From positions 2,542,001 to 2,606,000 of the forward strand of contig CAWCPR010000001.1 of the NCBI GenBank assembly GCA_963797475.1: a DNA stretch of 64,000 nt. The letters run 5' to 3'. Both the position numbers and the translations under genes were made by a program. This document shows positions 57,654-64,000 of this stretch, piece after piece. The first letter of the stretch is position 1. Every line of letters starts with the position of its first letter. The notes under the pieces are model-generated. The model was not told the DNA's origin. It saw nothing but the letters and a program-made list of their open reading frames with translations, and did not search any database. This DNA comes from CAWCPR01 sp963797475. GTDB taxonomy: Bacteria; Chloroflexota; Anaerolineae; Anaerolineales; UBA4823.

Positions 57654-59396
57654 CTATAAAACCAACAACAAATGCTCCACGATTGGCCCCAAAGCCAGGG
57701 CGGGGATGAAGTTCAGCGCGGCGACAATGATCACGATGGCGATCAGCCAGCCGACGAACAGCGGGGTGTGGGTGGGCAGGGTACCCGCGCTGGTTGGGAC
57801 CTTTTTCTTGCGCACCAGCGAGCCCGCCAACGCCAGGGTGGGCACTGCCAGCCAGTAACGGGCGACCAGCATCGCCAGTCCGCCGGTCAGGTTGTAGAAA
57901 GGCGTGTTGGCCCCTATGCCGGCAAAGGCGCTGCCGTTGTTGTTGCCCTGCGAGGAGAAGGCATACAGGATCTCGCTGAATCCGTGCGGTCCCGGGTTCG
58001 GCGGTCCGGCCCTGCCCGCCGGCGTAATCACCGCCAGGGCGGTAAAGCCCAGCACGATCAGCGGCATGATCAGGATCAAGAGCGAAGCCATCTTCATCTC
58101 ATAGGCTTCGATCTTCTTGCCCAGGTATTCGGGGGTGCGCCCGACCATCAGCCCGGCCACGAACACAGCCACGATCACGAAAGCCAACATGCCGTACAGG
58201 CCGGAGCCAACTCCGCCGAACACAACTTCTCCGAAGTGCATCATGACCAGAGGCACCAACCCACCCAGGGGAGTGAATGAATCGTGCATCGAGTTGACCG
58301 AGCCGTTCGAAGCCGCGGTAGTGGCGGTTGCCCACAGCGCGGAGTTCGGGACGCCGAAACGCACTTCTTTGCCTTCCATGTTCCCGCCCGGGTTCAGGTT
58401 GCTGGCCTGCTGGTCCACCCCCAGGGCCGCCAGGCGCGGATTGCCGGCGGCTTCGGCTGCATAAGCTCCGAACAAGAAGACGACCAGAATCGCGGTCATC
58501 GCCGCCAGCAGCGCCCAGCCCTGGCGCGTATCGCCCACCATTTTGCCAAAGGTGTAGCACAGCGCAGCCGGGATGAGCAGGATGGACAACATCTCTAGAA
58601 AGTTCGAGATGGGAGTCGGGTTCTCAAAGGGATGGGACGAGTTCACATTGAAAAAGCCGCCCCCGTTGGTGCCCAACTGCTTGATAGCGATCTGCGAGGC
58701 TGCCGGGCCGACTGCCAGGACCTGCTCGGCGACCGGACTGCCGTTTGCATCGATAGCCGGTTGGACCAACGCGGCGGTCTGGTAGGGCGAGAAATTCTGC
58801 ACCACACCTTGTGAGACCAAAACCAGCGCTAGGACGGCCGAGAGCGGCAGCAGGATGTACAGGGTTGTGCGGGTCAGATCCACCCAGAAGTTGCCCAGAC
58901 CCTGTGTCGAATGGCGCACCAGGCTGCGGATAAAGGCGACCAGGATAGCCATGCCGGTAGCGGAGGAAACGAAGTTCTGCACCGTCAGGCCCAGCATTTG
59001 GGTCAGATAGCTCATCGTCGTCTCTCCGCCATAGCCCTGCCAGTTCGTGTTACTGGCGAAGCTGACGGCTGTATTGAACGAGGCATTCGGGGTCACGGCG
59101 GCCATCCCCTGTGGGTTCAGAGGTAAGAGGGGCTGTAACCGTTGCAGCGCGTAAACCACCAGCAGGCCCAACAGGTTGAACACCAACATCGCAACCGCGT
59201 AGACTTTCCAGTCCATCTCCTGGGCCGGATCGACGCGCGCCAGGCGATAGACCAGCCGCTCGACGGGAACGAGGATACGATCTAAGAATGTGTGTTCGCC
59301 CTGGTAGACGCGCGCCATGAACGCGCCCAGCGGTTTCGCCAGCAGGATAAGCACAATCAGGTAAACAGAAATTTGAAGAACGCCGTTAATGGTCAT
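57654..59396 (-). CDS. kdpA: Potassium-transporting ATPase subunit A
   Basis: A 580-residue polytopic K+ channel-like subunit. Selectivity-filter regions are visible at SNTNWQGYGGE, GTNGGGFFNVNSSHPFENP and, later, the segments around NSALWATATTAASNGSVN and GNNNGSAFAGIGANTPFYN. It forms the ion path of KdpFABC, which scavenges K+ at low concentration or under osmotic stress. Starts 28 bp after kdpF. Confidence 0.97.
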   Translation of the reverse strand: MTINGVLQISVYLIVLILLAKPLGAFMARVYQGEHTFLDRILVPVERLVYRLARVDPAQEMDWKVYAVAMLVFNLLGLLVVYALQRLQPLLPLNPQGMAAVTPNASFNTAVSFASNTNWQGYGGETTMSYLTQMLGLTVQNFVSSATGMAILVAFIRSLVRHSTQGLGNFWVDLTRTTLYILLPLSAVLALVLVSQGVVQNFSPYQTAALVQPAIDANGSPVAEQVLAVGPAASQIAIKQLGTNGGGFFNVNSSHPFENPTPISNFLEMLSILLIPAALCYTFGKMVGDTRQGWALLAAMTAILVVFLFGAYAAEAAGNPRLAALGVDQQASNLNPGGNMEGKEVRFGVPNSALWATATTAASNGSVNSMHDSFTPLGGLVPLVMMHFGEVVFGGVGSGLYGMLAFVIVAVFVAGLMVGRTPEYLGKKIEAYEMKMASLLILIMPLIVLGFTALAVITPAGRAGPPNPGPHGFSEILYAFSSQGNNNGSAFAGIGANTPFYNLTGGLAMLVARYWLAVPTLALAGSLVRKKKVPTSAGTLPTHTPLFVGWLIAIVIIVAALNFIPALALGPIVEHLLLVL

Positions 59397-59424
59397 CGAA
59401 TCATTTCCTCTAAGAATGGCCAGA

Positions 59425-59517
59425 TCATCCGAACATCTCTGGTTTCAACAAGGCCAGGAACAAATAGACGAGCAGGCCTAAGGCGATGATCCCGGCGATC
59501 AGGTAAAGCAGGTTCAT
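59425..59517 (-). CDS. kdpF: Potassium-transporting ATPase subunit F
   Basis: A 30-residue single-helix peptide (MNLLYLIAGIIALGLLVYLF, then LALLKPEMFG), too short for usual gene finding but a typical KdpF. The LLKPE[KM]F end is the family hallmark. It stabilises KdpABC. Its ATG overlaps the TGA of the preceding 31-residue gene (ATGA). Confidence 0.9.
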   Translation of the reverse strand: MNLLYLIAGIIALGLLVYLFLALLKPEMFG

Positions 59518-59609
59518 GGCTGCCCTCCCAATAAACGCTCACACAATTTAATAAATGCCCAGGTCAGGGCGAAGAAGATCAAAACGACCCCTAAGTAGAT
59601 CAGGTCCAT
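59514..59609 (-). CDS. 31-residue membrane peptide preceding kdpF
   Basis: The frame encodes MDLIYLGVVLIFFALTWAFI and then KLCERLLGGQP. The pattern YLG..FFALTW....LCERL recurs, as far as I recall, in tiny genes next to kdpF in many bacteria, so this is likely a real gene and the first of the kdp operon. Ribosome-binding site gggaggtgatgagct precedes the ATG. One transmembrane helix is predicted. Function unknown; a small Kdp accessory subunit is plausible. Confidence 0.72.
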   Translation of the reverse strand: MDLIYLGVVLIFFALTWAFIKLCERLLGGQP

Positions 59610-59664
59610 AGCTCATCACCTCCCAGTAATTTTCTTTTCCAGGAGATGATTAAACCCGAAAAGA

Positions 59665-59722
59665 GGTCAAGAAAGGGTCAAAGATTTGGGGAAAGGGTCA
59701 AGAATAGGTCAAGAAAAGGTCC
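59665..59722 (-). promoter_or_regulatory. 11-bp-period TTGACC direct-repeat array upstream of kdp
   Basis: On the plus strand GGTCA (or GGTCC) half-sites start at 59665, 59676, 59696, 59707 and 59718, i.e. steps of 11, 20, 11 and 11 bp. On the minus strand this reads as repeated TTTCTTGACC. OmpR/PhoB-family regulators, which include KdpE, bind direct repeats with this period. A -10-like TTTAAT lies on the minus strand at 59654-59649, about 40 bp before the first kdp start codon. Confidence 0.6.
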
Positions 59723-59727
59723 AGGCT

Positions 59728-61191
59728 TTAACCGGGCGGGTCGACGCAGCCTTGCAGGCCGCCGTATTGGGCCTGGAAAGGCACCCCCCAATCCTGGGTG
59801 GGCGAATCGGGCAGCGCGCCCAGTCTCTTCCAATCAAAGAGCTGCTGGTAAAGGATGCCCTGGCTGGCAATATCGATCACATCGTAAGTCCAGTCGCCCA
59901 GGCCGCGCTGAGAGCCCAGCAAGGCGATTTGAGAGCCATCCGGCTTCCACAGCAGGTAATCGGCAAACGCCAGGGAAATTAGCTGGTCCTGGCGGCCGCT
60001 GGCGGTGTCTACCACGAACACGCCGCACTCACTGGTGCCCGCCGTGCAACCAAAATAGGCCAACAGGCGTCCATCGGCCGATATCGCGAAATCGCCCACC
60101 AGCCTGTCCCCCGGCTGCACCGGGTGGGCCTGCTCGACGGCCGAGAGGTCCGCCCAAAACAGGCTCGCCGCGCCGCGGCCGGCTCTGCCCGGCAAGAGGC
60201 TGTAGACGATCCGCCGGCCATCCTGCGAGCGTTCACAGGCCAGAATTGAATCGCTGCTGGCGGGCAATCTCCCCAAATAGTAATCGCCGGCGAACAAATC
60301 CAGCCCGGGCTGTCCATCCGAGGCCAGCCGGGATTGGAACGTCAGGCGGCTCCTGGCCGGGTCAAAGCCCGCTGGCGCGGGCAGGTGGGATAAGCGCTCG
60401 TGCCCGGTTTGCGCCATCCAGGCCGGAAGCGGCGCTCCGTTGGCCAGAGAATTGACCGGTCCGGCTGGCTGGCCGAGGGAATTTCTGGCAAAATGCCCGC
60501 CCGGGTACAGGAATGGATCAAAAATAGACGGGGGGAAATCCACGTCGAAGTCGATAGCGTTCACGATTGTATCCACCAGGACGGTATTGAAGTCCCCGCC
60601 TCCGTATTCCCGGCGGCATAGGAGCACGCCGTAAATTTCGTCCACGCAAACCCGGTAAATCCGCTTACCATCGACGTTGATGCGGTCCAGCACCAGGGCC
60701 AGGCGGTTGGCAATCCGGTCCTCTCCGGCCAGCTCGAAGTGTCCATCCGTATTGGCGTCCGCCTGGGGAAGGAACAGCGCCCCCAGCTCGAAATCAAAGG
60801 GCCAGGCATCCGACAGGTATTCGTAGACCGCCCCGCCCACCAGGTTCTGGGCGTAGACATGCCCGCTGTTGATCGCGTAGGTCTCATAAGGATCGCCGCC
60901 GGCCGGCCCGGAGATGACGCGTGTCAGGGAGGGCTGGCGGATCCAGACTTGCTTGCGAACCTGCGATTGGGGCGGGCCGATAAAGCCGGGCAGGCCGTAA
61001 TTGATCACCTGGACATCGGCCCACAATGTTTGCCAGTAATCCTTGCTATGCTCGATGCGCTGTTGGACCTCTTCTATGCTGGATTTCCCGCCTAAAGCGG
61101 GCGGAGGCGCCAGGGGCGTAAACGGCGGCGGAGGCGCCAGCCAGTCTACCCGCTGCGCCCCAGGTAAGCGCAGGACCTGGCCCGGGTACAC
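59728..61191 (-). CDS. LysM plus beta-propeller part of a frameshifted sensor-like protein
   Basis: This segment is the extracytoplasmic part of a longer gene. In this frame the codons upstream of the apparent GTG (to about 61360) encode TPSPTPDTSFTYIVRPGDTL and EGIARKAGVSAGELLSLNRL, a clear LysM domain. It continues into YPGQVLRLPGAQRVDW here. About 480 residues follow without a named domain at first (WADVQVINYGLPGFIGPPQ) and then TolB/WD40-like beta blades (YYLGRLPASSDSILACERSQ, FAISADGRLLAYFG, LWKPDGSQIALLGSQ). It would bind glycan and possibly ligands outside the cell. The N-terminal part lies at 61046-62164 in another frame. Confidence 0.7.
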   Translation of the reverse strand: MYPGQVLRLPGAQRVDWLAPPPPFTPLAPPPALGGKSSIEEVQQRIEHSKDYWQTLWADVQVINYGLPGFIGPPQSQVRKQVWIRQPSLTRVISGPAGGDPYETYAINSGHVYAQNLVGGAVYEYLSDAWPFDFELGALFLPQADANTDGHFELAGEDRIANRLALVLDRINVDGKRIYRVCVDEIYGVLLCRREYGGGDFNTVLVDTIVNAIDFDVDFPPSIFDPFLYPGGHFARNSLGQPAGPVNSLANGAPLPAWMAQTGHERLSHLPAPAGFDPARSRLTFQSRLASDGQPGLDLFAGDYYLGRLPASSDSILACERSQDGRRIVYSLLPGRAGRGAASLFWADLSAVEQAHPVQPGDRLVGDFAISADGRLLAYFGCTAGTSECGVFVVDTASGRQDQLISLAFADYLLWKPDGSQIALLGSQRGLGDWTYDVIDIASQGILYQQLFDWKRLGALPDSPTQDWGVPFQAQYGGLQGCVDPPG

Positions 61192-62164
61192 TCCCGCCCC
61201 GGACGGCAGCCGGTTGAGCGAGAGCAGCTCGCCGGCCGAAACGCCGGCCTTGCGGGCGATCCCCTCCAGGGTATCCCCGGGGCGGACAATGTAGGTGAAG
61301 GATGTGTCCGGCGTTGGGCTGGGCGTAAGCAGCAGGGCGGCCTGCTGTTGGGACTGCGAGTTCGATCTCGATGCGGTTGGCTGCCCGGCCGATCACCAGG
61401 GCGATGACGAGCATGACCCCAATCAAGGCGATTTCTTTGAGCTGGATGGCGATGCGCCCATTGCGGCGCTTTTTTGCCACCTGGGCGACGACCACTTGCT
61501 GCAAGATTTCCACCTGCATCTGCCCTGAGTGCAGGGGCTGCACGCAGGCCTGCAGGGCCGAGCCCAGGCGCTGTTCCATCCCTTTCAGCCCGCCCGCCAG
61601 ACGGCGGCAGTGAGCACAGCCAACCTGGTGGTCGAGCAAGGCGCTTTTTACGGCCGCCAGGTCCCTTTCAAGCTGCGGCGGGGCTATTTCCAGCACGTAG
61701 GCGGCCTCTTCCTGGGAAAGGCCCTGGGCGTAGCAAAGCGCCAGTGGTAGAAAACAAGCCTCGCCCAGCCCGGCGACCGTTTGAAGCAGGTGAGAATCCA
61801 TCTCGTCGCTGGAAGCGCAGTCCAGGAACAGAGCGCGCAATTGCGGCAGGAGGCGCCCGCCGCTTAGCCCGGAGATTCGCCGGCATTCGTCCAGGCAAAG
61901 CGCAAGCAGCCAGGCCCGCCCGCTGGTGTTTCCCCGAAACCGGTGACGTTCCAAGATCGCCCGCGCCAGGGTGCGGCGGAGGGCATCGTCTACCTGCGCA
62001 CGTTGGTCGAGGCAGAACGCCGCCAGGCCAGCCAGCGCAGCGGAATATTCGCTGGTGAGAAGAGCCGCCAGGGCCGGATCGCCCACCCGGCTGTCGGACA
62101 GCATCCAATCCAGGTCGGGTGATAGGGGCGCGCCTGCATCGAAGGGTTGGCGGTTAGCACTCAT
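61046..62164 (-). CDS. Sigma-like / ZAS zinc-motif / transmembrane part of the same gene
   Basis: Native residues are 1 to about 265. Residues 40-115 resemble ECF sigma region 2 (RRTLARAILERHRFRGNTSG, RAWLLALCLDECRR). Residues 130-185 resemble region 4 (LPLALCYAQGLSQEEAAYVL). A HQVGCAHC motif follows, matching the Hx3Cx2C pattern of ZAS anti-sigma domains, and then a transmembrane helix (IALIGVMLVIALVIG). Soon after NRIEIE the frame shifts; the LysM frame takes over and the remaining residues to 61046 are antisense-like noise. The fusion of sigma-like and anti-sigma-like parts on one membrane protein is unusual. Whether it binds DNA or polymerase is unknown. Confidence 0.65.
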   Translation of the reverse strand: MSANRQPFDAGAPLSPDLDWMLSDSRVGDPALAALLTSEYSAALAGLAAFCLDQRAQVDDALRRTLARAILERHRFRGNTSGRAWLLALCLDECRRISGLSGGRLLPQLRALFLDCASSDEMDSHLLQTVAGLGEACFLPLALCYAQGLSQEEAAYVLEIAPPQLERDLAAVKSALLDHQVGCAHCRRLAGGLKGMEQRLGSALQACVQPLHSGQMQVEILQQVVVAQVAKKRRNGRIAIQLKEIALIGVMLVIALVIGRAANRIEIELAVPTAGRPAAYAQPNAGHILHLHCPPRGYPGGDRPQGRRFGRRAALAQPAAVRGGSVPGPGPALTWGAAGRLAGASAAVYAPGASARFRREIQHRRGPTAHRA

Positions 62165-62193
62165 GCAGCCTCAGCGCAGAGACGCCTCCGCGA

Positions 62194-62817
62194 TTAAGGC
62201 GCATACAGTCGCTCGTATTGGGCGCAAATCAGGTCGAGCGCCTGGCGCAGCCGGGCCCGGTTGGCCTCAACCTGGTGCCAGCGGCTGGCGCCGGAGGGGT
62301 GCGGCAGCGGCACCACCCAACGCCCATCCACCTGCTTCTGGCTGCCGATCACTTCTTCCAGGGTTGAGCCAGGTGGGAAAAACAGGTTGATCGCCAGGCG
62401 GCCCACCGGAATGACCAGCTCGGGGTGGACCAGGGAAAGCTCCGCATCTAAAAAAGGGCGGCAGAGCGCCTGTTCAGCGCGAGTCGGCACCCGGTCGCCG
62501 CTCCCTGATTTGGCCCGCCCGGGGTAACACTTAGTCACCGCGGTCATGTACTGCGTGCGGCGAAACCAGGCCTCCTGGATCCCGGCCTGGGCAAGCCATT
62601 GAAACAGGCGCTTCCCGCTGCCGGCGTTGAACGGCCGCCCGGCTTCCTTCTCGGTGACGCCGGGCGCCTGGCCGATGATCATGATGCGCGCCTGCATTCC
62701 GCCGGAGAAGATCGCCCGCGGGAAAACGTCGTAGCCGGCCTGCAGGCACAGGCGGCAGCGGCCCATGCGCTCGTGCAGCGCTTGCAGCGACGGCGGCGAA
62801 GAGGCTTCGAGGTTCAT
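62194..62817 (-). CDS. Uracil-DNA glycosylase superfamily protein (Fe-S type)
   Basis: A 207-residue protein. Motif 1 is GQAPGVTEKEAGRPFNAGSG and motif 2 is PLPHPSGASRW. Four cysteines expected to hold an Fe-S cluster are CRLC near the N-terminus, the Cys in VTKCYPG and the Cys in LCRPFLD. This fits the family 4/5 UDG group, which removes uracil from DNA. The exact family and base range are uncertain. Its ATG overlaps the TGA of the endonuclease-IV-like gene (62814-62817), so the two are translationally coupled. Confidence 0.82.
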   Translation of the reverse strand: MNLEASSPPSLQALHERMGRCRLCLQAGYDVFPRAIFSGGMQARIMIIGQAPGVTEKEAGRPFNAGSGKRLFQWLAQAGIQEAWFRRTQYMTAVTKCYPGRAKSGSGDRVPTRAEQALCRPFLDAELSLVHPELVIPVGRLAINLFFPPGSTLEEVIGSQKQVDGRWVVPLPHPSGASRWHQVEANRARLRQALDLICAQYERLYAP

Positions 62818-63677
62818 GCCTCCAGGCTCTCCCCACTCAACGCCATCCAGGCCTTCTGCATCAACAGGGCGTCATCCTCCATTGCCGGGCTTTCGCACAA
62901 GATGCGCCCGCCGGCGCCGAAGGCTTGCAGGGCGCGCAGGATCGCATTCAGGTCCAGGTCCGCCTCTTCCAGCCGCAGGTGGTTCTTCTCGCCCTTTTCG
63001 CCGTATTCGATGCCCGACATGTGGATGTGCAAACGCTGCAGCGCATCCGCGCCAAGAGCTTCGCCGTACGTTTCGAGCAGGCGCGACCACTCCTCATAGG
63101 TGTTCATCGTGCCGTCGCCGGGTCGGGCGTGCAGGTGAGCAAAATCCAGGCAGGGCTGTACATCCCGAATCGCCCGGCTCATCTCCAGGGTATCTTCCAG
63201 CGAGCCGAGCATGGCGGATTTGCCCATGGTCTCCGGGCGCAGCGTGACCGGGTTGCCAGCCAGGCGCAGCTCCTGCACGCAGCCCTCCAGGCGTTGGATC
63301 GCCAGGGGCAGCACTTCCTGCGGCGGGCGCTCAAAATACGAGCCCGGGTGGAAGATGATATCCGTTGCCCCTGCCAGGCGCCCGTAAACGGCCGCGTCCA
63401 TCAGGCGCTGGCGCGACTTGGGCCATTCCTGGTCGTCGCCGTTCAGGTTGATGAAATACGGGGCGTGGATACTGACCAGGACATCCACCTCCTGGGCGGC
63501 ATCCCGGATCTCCTGGCAAGTCTTTTCGCTGACGCGCACGGCCCGCACCCAGCCCAGCTCAAGCGCGGCCAGGTCAAGCTCGCGGGTGCGCAGCAGGGCG
63601 CCAACGCTGCCCCCGGGTTTTTTGGGCGTGGAAATCGGCGAACCAACTGTCCCGAATCGAAATGAAAGTGGGGACAT
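62814..63677 (-). CDS. Endonuclease IV-like TIM-barrel protein
   Basis: A 287-residue AP-endonuclease-2-family barrel. Metal-ligand segments of the endonuclease IV fold are visible: SIHAPYFINL, IIFHPGSYFER, RPETMGK, CLDFAHLHAR, HIHMSGIEYG with KNHL, and CESPAMEDDA. It would cut abasic sites left by a glycosylase. ATG 63677 is chosen because tttgaggtttgtc precedes it. The 4-bp overlap with the glycosylase gene supports joint base-excision repair. Sugar isomerases share this fold, but the HAPYFINL and ETMGK pattern favours the nuclease. Confidence 0.82.
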   Translation of the reverse strand: MSPLSFRFGTVGSPISTPKKPGGSVGALLRTRELDLAALELGWVRAVRVSEKTCQEIRDAAQEVDVLVSIHAPYFINLNGDDQEWPKSRQRLMDAAVYGRLAGATDIIFHPGSYFERPPQEVLPLAIQRLEGCVQELRLAGNPVTLRPETMGKSAMLGSLEDTLEMSRAIRDVQPCLDFAHLHARPGDGTMNTYEEWSRLLETYGEALGADALQRLHIHMSGIEYGEKGEKNHLRLEEADLDLNAILRALQAFGAGGRILCESPAMEDDALLMQKAWMALSGESLEA

Positions 63678-63724
63678 GACAAACCTCAAAGTGTGTGAAT
63701 GGGGCAGCCGGGAAAGCGCTGCCC

Positions 63725-64000
63725 TTAAAAGAATAATAGCTTCAGGCGCTCAACCAGGGGAGGCCCCAGGATCAGGAAACCGATCAGGGCTGCGCTGCCG
63801 GCCGCGATCAACACCGCGGCCGCGCCGACATCTTTCCCCACCTTCGCCAGGAAATGCTGGCTCGGGCTGGCCAGGTCCACCACCGCCTCCAGGGCGGTAT
63901 TCAGGAACTCGGCCGTCCATACCATGGCGATCGCCAAAACGATCACAGCCCAATCGCGGGCCGACAGCCCCAACCAGAAGGACAGGATCAAAACGACGAC
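63725..64000 (-). CDS. dgkA: Diacylglycerol kinase family protein (5' truncated by window)
   Basis: The C-terminal 91 or so residues of a prokaryotic DgkA/undecaprenol-kinase-type protein, open to the window edge. Three transmembrane segments and the active-site block EFLNTALEAVVDL with VGKDVGAAAVLI are typical. It phosphorylates diacylglycerol or undecaprenol at the membrane. It is 47 bp upstream of the repair pair on the same strand. Confidence 0.87.
   Translation of the reverse strand, partial: VVVLILSFWLGLSARDWAVIVLAIAMVWTAEFLNTALEAVVDLASPSQHFLAKVGKDVGAAAVLIAAGSAALIGFLILGPPLVERLKLLFF

Overview
The window looks like a chromosomal segment of an Anaerolineae-type member of the Chloroflexota. 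This is inferred from the style of the genes: moderately GC-rich DNA, secreted proteins with TPTxTPT-type linkers that end in a short aromatic-LP[VL]V-like tail, DUF5671 and DUF697 membrane proteins, and a kdp operon that carries a separate DUF4118/GAF gene. No rRNA, tRNA or CRISPR array was recognised.

Layout. 1-1190: 3' end of gatA, then a REP-associated tyrosine transposase (RAYT) inside a cluster of four REP-like palindromes. 1196-5733: two tandem M3 metallopeptidases and an aldo/keto reductase. 5772-9323 (minus): a large secreted subtilase. 9472-15035: sugar-nucleotidyltransferase, a small protein, a PLP aminotransferase, gatB and glutamate dehydrogenase. 15208-22073: small and large membrane proteins, dnaN, a PEP/pyruvate-binding-domain protein and a deoxynucleoside kinase. 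22089-30646: a secreted-protein island with two near-identical beta-helix genes (the first frameshifted) flanking a clan-A glycosidase-like gene, then a DUF697 protein and a 14-unit repeat (propeller-like) protein. 30795-32751: two membrane proteins, a candidate structured RNA and a SlyD-type isomerase. 32757-35041 (minus): two HtrA-like proteases and a LuxR-type regulator. 35448-45130 (minus): a cyclic-glucan-synthase-like gene in three pieces and a universal stress protein. 45198-51969: PAP2-like protein, cold-shock protein, proBA, thioredoxin/DUF2892 genes, a parvulin lipoprotein and a secreted or anchored protein. 51989-59609 (minus apart from a hydrolase pseudogene): a kdp K+-uptake operon ending in an internally deleted kdpD. 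59728-62164 (minus): a sigma-like/ZAS/transmembrane/LysM/propeller gene split by a frameshift. 62194-64000 (minus): a base-excision-repair pair and a diacylglycerol-kinase-family gene.

How the genes work together. GatA and GatB would serve Asp/Glu-tRNA amidotransfer. The M3 peptidases, the subtilase, the aminotransferase and glutamate dehydrogenase fit a peptide/amino-acid-using heterotroph. ProB and ProA make proline, and KdpFABC takes up potassium; both are classical osmotic-stress functions. UDG and the endonuclease-IV-like protein are translationally coupled and would act in consecutive repair steps.

The most unusual signals are non-coding or architectural: REP units that supply stop codons and a ribosome-binding site; a five-copy CACGTG array with about 21-bp period that encodes the C-termini of both convergent flanking genes; an 11-bp-period TTGACC array upstream of kdp; a possible free-standing RNA at 31984-32182; and a sigma/anti-sigma-like fusion protein. 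Several genes carry single-base frameshifts, an in-frame stop or internal deletions. These may be real decay or assembly errors, and the sequence alone cannot tell which.
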